Assembly: GCA_013433145.1 (NCBI GenBank)
Contig: CM024186.1
Coordinates: 5,460,001-5,524,000, forward strand
Origin: Ascaris suum
Taxonomy: Eukaryota; Nematoda; Chromadorea; Rhabditida; Ascarididae
Length of the DNA: 64,000 nt
Direction: 5' to 3'
A program made the translations under genes and the position numbers. Position 1 is the first letter of the stretch, and every line of letters starts with the position of its first letter. The notes beneath the pieces are model-generated. The model was not told the DNA's origin, ran no database searches, and saw nothing but the letters and a program-made list of their open reading frames with translations. Below, piece by piece: positions 26,437 to 46,450 of the stretch.

Positions 26437-29400
26437 CTTCAACAGATTCAATTTGGCCACATTCGACCATCTGAGTTCACCTATCATCCATCACCAGATA
26501 TGTATCTCATGTTTTTCTCTTCAGTAAGTGCTATATATTTTTCTGAGAAGTGTAAGTCCAATCGAGAAGACGTTTTGGCCCCATAATTCATGAGCTTATA
26601 TCACCGTTTCCCGTTTGAATGACGTTACTTTTGACCACTACTGATCTCTGTATTATGGCCATTAAGATGAACGTTGATGTCATTTGAATAACTTTTGATT
26701 TTAGCATTTTTAATCAGATTTTTTTAGGCATTCGGGAAGATATTGCATCAATGCTGCATTTTTTAAATATAGATTTATATTGTCCACGGCTTTGGAAATG
26801 AAGTTGTTAGCGAATTGCATTTTTCTGTATTCTATAAAAAACGACTTCGGAGTAGCGGAAGATGGGAGAGGGGTAATTGGTTGGTTCTTACTGTAAATTA
26901 TCCTTTAGGAAACAGCCATTTGATGTGGGTTAATGCTTGTTGGATATAGATCAGGAACTTAACTTAGGTTTTTTTCTTTTGAAAGAGAATTTTTTGTCTC
27001 TCTCTTTCTCTAAAAAATCTGATTGGTAATGAAATAGCAATTTTCTTTCATCTTTTCGAAGTTTTTTAGTTTTGCATTTTTGTGATATTCAAGTTTCGAT
27101 TTCTGCCTATTTCGAGAAGTTTATTTGATAGATCTGATTCGCGTTATTTTTATATAAGTTTTTTACACCGGAACGAGATATCTAATATACCCCAACCGAT
27201 TCTTTATTTTCAAATATTTTAAGTGTTCGTTTCAAGCGAAATATTTCATGTATAAATAGCGCTTCTTTGATGCTTATAATTTCTTGTCTTTTTTCAGTGG
27301 GTGTTCTTTAATTCATTTTCTTACTTTGTTATTACTTGTCAAAAGCTATATGGGATGGAGGTAGGGGGAGGAGATGAGGGTGGGAGGTGGGAGTACCTCA
27401 AGCAATGGTGATGGGGTCTGCTTTTTGGGTGGAGAAGACGATTGTTATGATGCAGTAATTTTATATCAGATCATTAGTGTCTTTATTTATATATAAATAG
27501 CGAGTTTTTGTGTTTATCGCATCTATCCGATTTCCATAATATTCTTTTTATATAGAACTGAGTGGTTATTATGATGAATGGACACGAGTTTTTTTTTTTT
27601 TTTTGCGAATGAAGGTGGAGGGGGATATTTTTTAAAATGCGTTCATGGACTTGAAGAAATTGGAACGGTAGGACACATATCAATATGTGATTTTAATTTT
27701 TAAACTAGTAATGAGAATGTACTTAGTGGAATGGTCTCTTGTTTTCTATGCGGTATTTTCGATTGTGTATGATTTTTTTCGCACTATATGCTGACGCATT
27801 ACATATATAAATGTTACGAACTCTAAAAGTTTTTTTTTTTGGTTTTTTTAGCGGTTTATATTTTTTCCCCACTTCACATAGTTGCGACTGTACCAAAATA
27901 CGGGCCACCCACGACGGGTCAAAGGTCGCATTGATCGTTCATCTCACAATTAACTACACAGAATTGATTCGCTTTCGTATTCAATTGTTTTGTCGCTCGG
28001 CTACTTTGTATTTTGATGTAAGTTTTTAAGATGATTGATTCGGCGATTTTTGAACGTATTATACCCTATGCTGTCCGAATGAATGAATGCGATAATTATG
28101 TGGTTTTTCTTCTATAGAAATATTTATATTTTCCACAAATGACAAATAAAATGAGTGGGGAGGGGAGAAGGTCTTTTTGAAAAATTTATGTGGAGCACAG
28201 AAAAATTTGATTTTTTGCAACTTTTATGAGCCATGCTCACCTTGAAGAGGTTCCGGATATGTTGAAGCAACAGGCTTCAATAAGCCGTTCTGATTTTAAA
28301 ATCTGTTTTACATTAGAGATTGTTATAGGTTATAGCTTGATTGCATAAAAATTTTAAAAATTGTTGGTGATGGGATAATTTTTAGTGAGCAGTGTGCTAA
28401 GAAGGAGATGGAGAGGAGTGTTCAACAAACTATACCTGCAAAAAGTTGTGCCTACCTTCAGTTCGAAGCATTCTACCATTTGTTCCTCTCCCACCCGGAT
28501 TTTGACTTGTGTAATTACAGGCAAATTCTTCAAATCGAATTAATAGTTGGCCACTGCATTACGGTGCTTGTATAATTCATGGATTATTTGCATACTGCCT
28601 GTAGCAGGTAGACGTCATGGATTTTTACGTTAACGCAGTCGTTTCATGCCTGAAATCCGTCGTTTAGCATAGCGCATCATCTCTTTTCAACTTAGCTTGT
28701 GATTATTCATGCCTATTTGCATCAGAAAACTTGTATATGCATCAAAAAAACCGAGATATCAAAAATTGTTGAAGATAAAATAAAGTCAGTACGAAAATTT
28801 AAAAAAAAAATCAAATTTAGTTCGTATATCAGAAAACTGGGACGAATCTCGGATAGAATTTATAAGGTGCTAACAGATGTTGCATAATAATTGGAGTGTT
28901 TACGTTGCATGGCGAGCGCTGTGATACTTGAAGAATATTGGGAAATATAGCGGGAAGGACCGTTGATTCGTATGGATGAAATCCGGAAAACAGTGCTCCG
29001 CGCTCTTGGAAAAATTTCAGATTGGACAATGAAAATTGGCTTTCTAAACTAACGGCAAAGAACTAACCGTTAGGTGTCCCGGTTTTGTCGGGAAGGATCG
29101 TTATGAATGAATTAGGTAAAGAGAACCTGAAAAGTGCGAGGGAGGGCGAAAAGCGAAGGAGGGGGAAACGTTAAGCTCCAATTTTCTACATTAGATATCT
29201 ACTGCAAACGTTATCGCATAATCGCACATTGCTATATTTGCCGTCAGGCCCGTATTCTCAGGACTGCAGCTGGGGGAAGGGGGAAGGAAATAGACAATTT
29301 TTCCTCTGCAACATCTTGGGAAAGCCGTGTGGTATAACAGAGAACGAAATTAACATTGCGAAGTTTTTTCTCATAAACGACATTGAGTGGGGTGATGATA

Positions 29401-29747
29401 TTCCAGAAATTTGGAAATCGAGTTGGCGGTAGGAAGCTTGAAAAACCAAAGAAAAGAAGTCGAAGGTTTTAAAAAGCAAGGTAAAGAGCGTGGAAAATTT
29501 GAATGTTTTAAATAGCCAAGAAAAAGTTAGAAAAACTTTTTGGGACTTACGATTTGGAGAGAAGGGGATTTCCCTCTTAAATATGTGTCGGCTTATCCCG
29601 TTATTGTATCAGACATAAAACGCATTTTCATCGAAGGATCTTGAGAGAGCATCCCAACCAGGACAAGCATTGTATTTTGATATAGCACTACCGTTTTCTT
29701 AAAAAAAGTTGAGCTGCACTGCGTCACAGAGCCATCGCGATCGCCGG
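26437..29747. other. Intergenic, no supported gene
   Basis: AT-rich sequence after the KCC stop. Only short open frames occur, with no recognisable domain or paired splice sites. An AATAAA occurs at about 28144, too far away to be assigned to KCC with confidence. Confidence 0.6.
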
Positions 29748-31342
29748 TATCTCTCTGTATGTCTGATTGTCTATCTGTTTGCCTGTCTGTGTGCTGTTTG
29801 TCCACCTATCTGCCCGACTGACTACCTCCCTGCCTGCCTTCCGTTTGTCTGTTTTTTTCTTTCTCTCTGTCTCTATGTCCGTCTGTGTTCCTTTTCCATC
29901 TCTTTGCTTGTTTGTCTGTCTGGCATTTAGTTTGTCCGTTCGTCTCTTTGCCCCTCTATATATCTGTTTGTCTGTCTTCTGTTTGCCTATTTCTCTTCCT
30001 GTCTGTCTGTCTGTCCGTTTGTCTGCCTTTTGTCTCTCCATCTATTTGTAATTTGCTTGTCTGTTTGTTTTCTGTTTTTTGTCGGCCTGTTTGTTTACTT
30101 GTCTGTCCGTTTTTTCCGCTTGTCCATTCCTTTCTCTTTTTTACATATCTGTTTGTCTGCTTATCTATCTGTGTGTTTGCTGTCTGTCTCTGTCTACCTG
30201 TTCGTCCGCCTGCCTGTGTTCTGCCTGAGTGTATGTCTCTGTGTTTGCTTCTTTGTTTCCTGTTTGTCCGTTTTGATTTCTGTCTGTCTATTTGTCTGCC
30301 TATTTGTTTGCCTTTCTGTCTGTCTCTCTATCTGTCTGTCTGTTTGTCTATTGGTCCTCTGTCCCTTTGTCTGTCTGTGTCTCCTTTTCCCTTTGATTGG
30401 CTGTGTCTATCTCTCTGTTTGCCTGTCTTTCTATCTATTCGCCCATCTGTCTGTGCCTCTGTCTATTTGTCTCTTTGTTCGTATGTCTCTCTAGTCGTTT
30501 GTCTGTCTCTGAATATATACACATCTGCCTGCTTGTCTCTCTCCCTTTGTCTGTCTGTCTCTCCGTCTTTTTCCGTCATTCTGTCTTTCTCTGCTTCTGT
30601 CTTTCTTTTGTTCGTTTATCTGTCTATCTGCCTGCTTATCCGTTTGTCTGTGCGTTTGCCCCTGCCTACCTGTCTGTTTATCTTTTTATCTGTTCATCTG
30701 TCTGTTTCTGTCCTTGTCTTTCTGTTTTCTATCTGTTTCCACGTTTTTCTGTCTATCTGTCTACTCATCTCCTTGTCTCTAAATCCTCCGTCTGCCTGTG
30801 TGCCTCTTTGCCTGTCTCTTCGTTAGTCTGTTTGTCTGTCCGTCTCCCTGCTCTTTTCTTTGCCTATCTGCCCGTTTGTCTGTTCCTCTCTGTCTATCTG
30901 TTTCTACGCTTGTCTCAGTGCTTGTCTGCTTTTTTGTCTGGCTCTTTGTATCCCCTCATCTGCCTCTTTGCTTGTATACCGTTTTTCTGTCTGTCCGTTT
31001 CTCTATCTGTCCGTCTGTCCACCCGCGTCTTTTGATGTTTGTCTGTATACCCGGCTGTTTTCATATGCATCTATCTATCTATCTTTCTGCTTTTCTGTCT
31101 ATCTCCTTGTCTCTCTGTCTCTGCGTTTTTTTCTCCCTGCCCCCTTTTCTGCTTATCTGCTTTCCCGTTTGTCTATATGTCTCCTCGTCTGCCTTTTTGT
31201 CGCCTCGTCTGTGTTACTATGCGTCTGGCTGTCTTTCCATCCGCCTCACTACTCGCCCGTCGTTTGTCTCCTTTCTCTCTGCATATCCGTCCGCCTCTGT
31301 TGTTTGCTTTTCATCATTGCTTTGTGTCTCCGTACGTCCGTC
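29748..31342 (+). repeat. CTGT-type tetranucleotide array, left arm
   Basis: 1.6 kb of degenerate period-4 sequence built on CTGT/TTGT/CTAT words; the plus strand has almost no A outside those words. All plus frames become Cys/Leu/Ser/Val-rich, giving overlapping open frames of up to 313 codons that are by-products of the period. Confidence 0.95.
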
Positions 31343-33296
31343 AAACGGAAAAATAAACAGGCAGAATGATAAGCAAACAAGCAAAGAAACAGACGAGAAA
31401 CAGACAGACCGACGAACAGGTAAATGAAGAGACAGAGGTAACGGACAAGCAGATAGTATATAGACAGACAAACAGACAAACGGTAAACGCACAAAGAGAG
31501 AGAAAGAGACAAGCAGACAGTATATAGACAGAGGATCAGACGGGTACAGCGACAGCAAACAGAAAAACAGACAAGCAAAGAAACAGGCAGACAGACAGAA
31601 GAGGACAGACAGACAAACGGACATGCACACAGAAAGAGAGGAAAAGAGAAAGACAGAGACACAGAGAGACAGACAGATAGAAAAACAGGGAAACAGGAAA
31701 ACAAGGGAGAGATGGACGAACATAGAGACGAAGGGACAAAGAGACACAAAGGCAGATAGATGGATAGACGAAAAGACAAGTAGGAGAGAAGACTAAGAGG
31801 CGTATGGACAGACAGACAAACAAAGAAACAGCCGACAAAAAAGATAGGTGTCAGAAAAACAGAAACGCAAACAGAGGCAGACAGAGAAACAACCGAGCAA
31901 ACAGATAGACAGAGAGAAACGGACAAACAGACGGACGAATAGGCAATTGAAGAAGCAGGTAGAGAGGCAGGCAGAAAAACAGAAAAGCAGCCAGAGAGGG
32001 AAGCAGACAGACAGACAAACAAACAGACGGGCCAAGAGAAAAAAAAAATAGAGAAAGACACATAGATAGATAGGCAAACAGGCAAGTAGACGCACTGACA
32101 GGTAGGTATGGATGGAGAGACAAAGAAATCAAGAAATAGGCAGACTACAGACAAAACAAACAAAAAACAAACGAGCGGACAAGAGGCGACGAACAGACTG
32201 GCAAGAAACAGACAGAGAGACAGACAAATGGACAGATAGATAGACAGAAAGCAAATAGACACTCAGGCAAACAGGTTAACAGACAGACAGGGAGACCGAC
32301 AACGGGCGGAAAGACATCGAAGCAGACAGATAGATGGGCTGAGAAACAGGAAGAAAGGCGGGCCGATGGAGAAAAAGGTGGACAGACAAGAAAAACAGGC
32401 GGACAGAGAAAAACAGACAAACAGAGAGATAGACGCAGAGCGACACAAACGGATAAACAGACACACATTGATAAACGCACAGGCAAGCAGACAGACAGGT
32501 AGAAAGGCAGACAACAGACGAACAGTAAGCAGACAGAGAGATAGGCAGCCAAACTGATAGAGGGACAGACAGAGAGATAAACAGCCAGAGAGGTAGAAAA
32601 ACAGAGAGACAAACACTCATACAGACAGGTAGATAAACACAAGCAAACAGAGAGACGGAAAAAGAGACACACAGACAGACAGGAGGCGGGCAGACAAACG
32701 GACAAAAAGATGGATAAACAGACGGACAGAAAGCAGGCAGACATAGAGACAAATGGAGAGACAAGGATGCAGAGAGACAGACAAACAAACAGAGAGATAT
32801 ACAAGGAGATAGACAGACAGGCAGAAAAATGGACAGATAACTACACATACAAACAGCCGAGTAGACAGACAGACGGACAAACACCAATAACGACAAGTGG
32901 GCGGACAGACAGACAAAAAGAGAAACGGACAGATAGACAAACTGATATATATAAACAAAGAGCGGGCAGAGAAGCAGACAAGCACTGAGACAGGCGAAAA
33001 AACGGCAAACAGCGAGACAGAGAGGCAGACAGACAAACGGACATAGAGACAGAGAAGCAGACGAAGAGACAGGAAGAGGGGCGGACGGATAGTCAAGAAG
33101 ACGAGTAGACAAGGAGATAGACAAACATGCGGATAGACGGGCAGATAGACGGACGTACAGAGGCACAGAACTGAGAAGCAGACAAGCGGACAGACGGACG
33201 GATATGCAGAGAAGAAACAGGCAGACGGACGGATAGACAGAGAGAAGAGACAAACCGGCAGGCGAATAGGGAGGCAGATAGAAAGACAGACAGACG
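31343..33296 (-). repeat. GACA-type tetranucleotide array, right arm (opposite orientation)
   Basis: 1.95 kb of ACAG/ACAA/ATAG words, the reverse complement of the left-arm unit, so the same repeat runs on the minus strand. Open frames of up to 344 codons on the minus strand are period artefacts. The switch is abrupt at about 31342 and has no spacer longer than about 20 bases. Confidence 0.95.
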
Positions 33297-35800
33297 CTAT
33301 TTAATTGCATTTTCTATGACGTTATGATACTGGGAAAATATTTTAGCAGCAATGAGCAACAAAATTTTTGCGTAATTATCTTGATAATTAATCCTTGATA
33401 AATGCTTTATGATGACAGCCTAACTGCTAGTTTTTTCCCTCAGCGACCTTGTTGACTCGTGCTACTGAACTGTTCAGTAACGCCGTACATAAGAAATACC
33501 TTAAATTTTTTGAAAAAATACTTGTTTTTTTTTCGTGAAGATAAACTCAACAAACGTCAATAATGCTAATGTGATCGTTATCCTCTAATGCACTTTTCAA
33601 CACTATGTCTTTATTGAGATTCATCGGTCGTTGCCCTACATCTTTTTAGTGAACGCTATGAGCTAATAGTATCGCTGACATATGAAAATATTGGGAAATA
33701 ATACCTTTTGTTAGTGGAAAGTGACTTTGTTTTGTTTTTTTTTTTTTGCTAACCAAATTTTTTAGGATTTATGGGGAAATAATTTAACTGTTGGGGAATT
33801 ATTCCAACCTTTCCGCCTTAACAAAGAACGTTTGGTTTAGGGCTAAAGGTATCACCAATTTGAATTTACTACACGATCGATGAGTTTCTTTGTTATGCTG
33901 AAACATCTTTTCTTTGTAATACGAGGGAAATGAAGTTGATAGAAACGCATTAGATGTACGGTTATCTAGGTACGCCAATCACTATTAACCTCCTCTATCT
34001 CTGAATTCCCAGCTTTCTTCCGGTAGCACTCAACGACAATATGTACTTTATGGCAAGTACCGTTATGGCATAACGCAGATATCAATGAACCGTTGCACTT
34101 TCGTTGCTTTTAATTAAGGTTAGAAAACTGCAGGTAGCAAGGAAACTAATAAATTGCTTGTGAAACTCTCAGTAGCGCTCGATCAAGACGTCCGTTAGGA
34201 ACCGTCCCTCGAAATTATGGACGGAATTTCGGCACCCCGTAGTGCTTTTACGATTACGCTCTATAACCGCCGAAGCCGTATTGTGCATCGTTGCTTTATC
34301 ACTGCACATCGCACTTTTCTACATCACTAAAAAAGTAAAGTCCTTCCCAATAATGTTGGTCGGAAATTTCAAAGTTTAATTTAATTTTATTACGAATTGA
34401 GCGGCATCTGGATTAATATGGTTTGTTTGCAAAGAAAGGTGTGTTGGTCGATTCGGTGAACACAGAAATAGGATGTAAACTTGCGCAGATAAGAAACATG
34501 CGTACTCAGAGATAGCTAAGTCCAAGAACCAAGAAGATCAAGGGTCGGATCACGTACAGATGGCACAACTAGCTCCAGATGCGACGTGAAGGCGCAAATG
34601 GGCAGGCCAGAGCCAGAGGCGTGTGTGAGGGTAGTTGAAGTATAGATTAACTAAAATGTGTGGAACACTAGAAATCACACAAGGAAACATTCATATGCAA
34701 TTATTCATCACAAGCGAACGTGCAAGTCTTCCTTCAACATCTTTCTAAATCAGCTGTGGACACAAGCTTGGTCGACGGCTATAAAGGAGTGAGTTAATTG
34801 CGAGAATGCATTCTCTGTTTGCAACATTTGAGCAGTAAGAAAACTGAACATGTAAAGCGGATAGTGGTGGTATCTCAAAGGACTAAAATTTAAGGGCATT
34901 TGAAGTCGACGGCATTGGATTAAAACAAAGATCACTATGGTTTTCATGAAAAACAGCCAGAAGTTTATCCAACGCCACTTACTAAAAGTGAGCTTGGATC
35001 ATGGTCGTTGCGAATGAAAACGGATGTCGACGAGTTTGCACTCTCTAGAAATAGGGAATAACCGAGAGAGACTTTCACATTCATGGGAGTAAGGTTTTTA
35101 TACCTTACGGGACAAAATCGATTACACTTGGTTCTTAATGCACCTTTACTTTGATGGTTTCATCAAGGTATGTCTCAGAAGTCGCAAGCGGCAGGAACGA
35201 TTCAGTAAAAAAAAGTCGATTACAGCTGTTATAGATTTCAAACGTAGGTTTTTCAGTTGTCCTGGAACTGGAATACCACGAGTTCCTCTGCAATGACATG
35301 CCACCAGCACCGACCGGTCCAGTCATTTAGGTGAGCCGCCGTGGTTATCCGTCCAAAAATTTCAGATTCTTTTTTAAAGTGGACCCACCTTCATGTGTTG
35401 AAGTACATGGAAAGGTGAATATATGGAACCTCCATAATTTTGTCAAATGCTTTCAAAAGCTTCTGATTTGAACTCGTGATCGCGATAAACAGAAAACAAT
35501 TACTACTTAAGAAAACATGCAATAAACGTTTATAAGGATAACAATATAGACGAGAAAACGAATAATGCGACATTACAACACAACTGCATTCAATTACACC
35601 GTCAAAATAACAGCAAGTAGTAGGATATATTGAACCACTTGATGAAAATAACATCGGATAACTTTGACCTATTTATGCTGATTTATCTACGAATCGAGGC
35701 AGTATCTTTAAAAATAGCTCGTAAGGTTCGCTTCTTTTGCGAGCGGTTTTTCTGAGACTATGAATTAGAGAGAGAGAGAGGTCTTATGTGTTGACATCGT
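33297..35800. other. Intergenic, possible dispersed-repeat remnants
   Basis: No coding sequence could be supported. Patches near 34150-34330 and 34500-34640 are richer in GC than their surroundings and resemble decayed repeat sequence, but no element was recognised. Confidence 0.5.
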
Positions 35801-36110
35801 TACAACGATTTTGATCGCAGAGCAGCTCGATGATGATAATAGAGCAACTTGCTGTGATAGTAGAACAATGTGCACTATGACACGCTCTTACAAGTGTCAC
35901 TTTGATGCTATGAGAAGGGTCTATATGGACTGCGATTGCCCACTCTATTCGTTCACTCGTTCATCGTCATACATCTGCGGTTTCTTCGTTCGTCGTTGGT
36001 TTCTAGCGTGCGCTGTTTGTGGGCTCAAGTGGAGCCACGCGTCACTAATAAAAGTTGTGTCTTTATTGTGGTGTCGACAGAAACCGGTGGCCCGAAAAGA
36101 AGTTCGGGTC
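35800..36110 (+). mobile_element. Possible LTR-retrotransposon fragment (R/U5 end plus primer-site-like sequence)
   Basis: A GC-richer segment with AATAAA at 36047-36052. The signal is preceded by a small stem (GGCTC/GAGCC) and followed by GTTGTGTCTTTATTGTGGTG, then AAACCGGTGGCCCG. This order (poly-A signal, GT-rich stretch, primer-site-like TGG) resembles the 3' end of an LTR and the start of an internal region. No second LTR and no gag-pol reading frame were found, and the left boundary is not defined. Confidence 0.35.
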
Positions 36111-36183
36111 GTTACAGTGATAACCGATTAACTTGTTATTGATATCATCATCATTTAATTTACATAGCGAATTTATATTCAAA

Positions 36184-42346
<6,163 letters not shown>

Positions 42347-45300
42347 TTCACCTCTACTCTTAAAAAATTCTTTTATTTCTCTCAATTAAGTGAAAGAAAC
42401 GATGAAAAATATAATATTTATTACAAGTTGATTTTTAAATGCCAAATTGCATCTATCTCAACCTTCTCTCGTATTCCTCTATCCTATCCTCTTCTCAAAA
42501 TATGCAAAAATTTTTCTATATTCAAAAAATTTAATGGCAAAATTTCAGTATGTAGAGAAAAAATTTAAACTTATTTTTTAAAGTATATTTTCAAAAAAAA
42601 AAGCGCTGAATTACTTTTGAAATGTATAAAGACCATGCAAAATTTCCCTTATCATATTCTATCACATAAAATTATAATGTGATATTCTTAAAGCTTCATA
42701 ATAAAGCGCATCAGGCAACTTTTCATGCGCGCTTCTTCGCATATTCGCGTATATTGTACAAATCTTCGCTTGTCAACAAATAATAAGCAATTAGTCCAAT
42801 TTCAAAGTGTTGAAATCGAAATGCGTTTTATTGTCTTAGTGAACTGACCAATTATCTATCAAATGACGATATAAATAACGTTAACAAAAGAAGAGATGCA
42901 AATTGTAAACCCTTACATCTGCTCAATAAAGCAATAAAATTTCAATTTTTTAAGGTACGAACAGAGCTATCTAGAATGGAATTTTGGAATCTTTCCATAA
43001 ATATTTCAGCCGTAAATTATGACAGCGAATATCTTTAGGATTAAGCTCCACAATTGTTGTTTTTGTGATTTGATTCGAATCAAGATTTGATCCAATCAAA
43101 ATTGAGCTTGGTCAGAGATCAACATACCGATCAAACTCAACAGGTTTGCGATTCCAAGTTTTATGATCAAGAACAAGTTCGACAATTGTGATTATACTTG
43201 TTGAAATGGTGAATATACTGTCTTCCTCGTTTCACTGAAGATAATATCCTTGTTCACGAATATCAATTTAACGGTCCTTTTCTTCTTTTTAGTGGAAAAC
43301 GTTTCTTTTTTTTGCTCTCATTGCTATTAAGAAATCCCCTTTATTCTGTTGCAAATAAAAAGTAAATATTATTGCACTGATATTACTGATAATATCGTTA
43401 CTGATAATAACACTGTACTAAGAAATATTAATAACACATGTTGCATTTTCTGAAATTCACTCCGCTATAAATTAGATCGCCATAATCCGAAACAGCAGAC
43501 CGGATCCGCATCAATCTTTGTATAGTACTGTCTAAGGTATTTTCCGGAACAAAAAAAAATGTGACGAGAAAAAACATACCTGTGACACCTGTACGCAACC
43601 ATACGTATTTGGCAAATCGTTATGCATCATATACGATCAAGGACGCATAACTCGTTGCATCGCCAGTGACGTCATATATCTTCACGAACCTTCAAGCGCA
43701 AAAAAATCATTGATGACGAAACATTTGCGCCAAAAGTTAGCTTTTAAAACATTTGCGGAACATAAACGCATACGATCATTGGCAATGAAATGTTGCTCAA
43801 TGCTTTTGCTTTGAGGATGTCGAAGAAATTCTGAACGGTTTTAATGTGCTATATAATAAGTGTGCTGTATAATCATCCACTGTGTGCTATAATATAACAC
43901 GGTCAGTAAAACAATCAGTTAATCGTCCAATCAATTCTTCGGCGTTGCTCATCTTTCCATATGTTTCTTTGTAAATTTTTATAGCAATTCATCATGAGCA
44001 TGCTCGTATCTATGCGTATTTCCGGCACTTATCCGCCATATGGTTTCTTCCTGTAAAATACTAATGCTAAAATCATGGAATTTCTTGAGCATTTTCCACA
44101 TCATGCAACAATCTTCCAAGGACCAATTTCGTCAGGATTTATTCTTTTGCAAATTAGTCATTGAATATTCCAAAAATATAATGTATAAGGCAGATCTGAT
44201 CCTATAAAGCTTAATATATATAAATCTTAGTTGCTAAAAAGTCGAGCAAACGTGCGAATGGAACTCGATAGATCGGCGGCGACCCTTCGCAAATGAACGG
44301 ATTGCGAGGTGAATGAGGTGAATATGTGAGATACGCCTAATTTACCTTGTAAAAATTCGAGAGAGGAAAGGAAGATCACTCGATAATATGATAAGGAGGT
44401 AATACAACGAGATCACTAGCGAACTTAGGAAACGATTCAGTGCGCTAATGAGGAACTAATGAGAAGAGGGAGGGAGACGGGGGAGGAAAGAGGAGGAGCA
44501 AAAGCTAGATAGAAAAAAAGAAAAAAGCTAAAATGAACTACTACTTATAAGGGTAAAAATTTGCAAATAATTATAGAATTCTGTCTATCGCCTGAAGCGA
44601 TAGTTTAGTGACATATACTTTCATTAAAAAGTCATTATTCAACGGTCAGTTACTGTATTATTTGCTTGGTGGCATAGCACCGATGGAATGATTTTATAGA
44701 GGCATATGGAACGGATGGAAAACTGCTGTTTGTATAGAAGAATGAAAGCATCCCATAGTCTTCTCGTCCTTAAAAAAGGGGCGGAGCGTGATTGACGAAT
44801 GAATTATCTAAGAGGGCATTTCTCATTGTCAATTCGGCAATTATTTTCAATGCGTTCTTATTATTTCAATGAAAAAAGTTGAATTTTTGCAACGATCAAA
44901 AAGGCATTATTCCGAGGTAAGAGCATCTTTTTCGAAACGCAAATTCTACTAATTTATTGTCTGATATGATGAAGTTTTTAATGCATATTTGTAATGAGAG
45001 GTGAAAAGAGATGATGGATTTTTTTTTTAAATATTCAAATGAATTCGTAATATTTCGTAATTTTGAATTTTTTAAAATTCATATAGAAATTATGAAAATT
45101 TTACAATTATTTCGGAGAATATTTGAAAAAATCAATGAAAATAATTCAATGAATTGTAGAGTATGAAATGTGCATTTTTTAGTCACTAAGAATGCTAATT
45201 ATTACATCTATAATGCAAATTTTTGATAAATATATTGATCTTTTAATGAAGCGATAATCTATCGTTATCGTATCGAATTTTTTGAATTCGGTCGCAGTCT

Positions 45301-46345
45301 CCCTTCCACTTCATAGTCTGTTTTCTTTTGAAATGCATAGCACTTCATTGACTTTGCTTCCGTTGCCACAATAAATGGATGCTTAATGAAACTTTCGTCG
45401 CATTAAATGTCATCAGTGATCGATTCCCCCCACCGTTCCTTTCATAATCATCATAATCCCTTCCGTGATCTTTTCCAGTGAGCCTTCTAGAAGGCAACAA
45501 GAACGTCACTAAGATCCTCAACACTATGTGATAATTATTTCGCTTTTCTTATGACTTCCTCTCTGCGTTCTCTACACCAGTCCGTTAGCGTTTATCTGTT
45601 TCTCGCTGCTTCTTTTATTCTCTACCTGTATTTATCACCTTCTGCATTACTAGTTATACTACCTGTACTACCTCTACTACCCGTACTACTATTTTCTATT
45701 TTCAAATATTCTGAGTATATAATTTTCAGGTATGGAACGTTAAATGAATAAATAAATGGCCAAATTAATAAACGAATAAATAAACAATCAAAAAAAAAAA
45801 ATCAGCAAATGCAGTAGTAAAAGCGAAGAAAAACACAATGTTACGAGTTCCATGTACTAATAAGATGGCTTAAAAATCCGTGCAAAAAAGCAGAACGGTT
45901 AGAGATTTAAGAAAATGAAAAATGAATGGTAATGTTGTTCTTGAAAAAAAGTTTTATTTATGGAGACATGGAATTTTATAAAATGCAGATTTTCAATTAT
46001 TAAGCAAAACAACAAACTCTTTGCATTTAAATAAAAGTGAATCTATTTGCAATAAATTTTCAATAACAAAAATTTTTAACGATGTCAATAGTTAATATAC
46101 GTTCATAACTCTTTAAACAGATACCAATTCGATAAGTTTTCAATCTCACTCAGTGAAGACTGAAGGCGACAATTAGTCTAAGTAACCCATAGAATGCAAA
46201 TAAGGGAATTACTATAATTCAGAAACAAAATGGCGTGATTGCATGACTGAAAAATCTATGAGAAAAGAATGGGAAGTGCATTAGAAAAAACATAATAACC
46301 ACATGAACGAAACCATAAATCAGGATTGTTGCGTACCATTTTAGA

Positions 46346-46450
<105 letters not shown>

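Noticed and set aside
29748..33296. CRISPR-like array
   Set aside because: Units are 4 bases with no repeat-spacer structure, and the genome is eukaryotic.
29593..33310. Many overlapping open frames of up to 344 codons on both strands
   Set aside because: By-products of period-4 repeats without stop words; translations are Cys/Leu/Ser (one strand) or Lys/Gln/Arg/Thr (other strand) low-complexity sequence.
35811..36131. 106-codon plus-strand open frame
   Set aside because: Overlaps the LTR-like segment; Cys-rich translation without recognisable gag or other domain.
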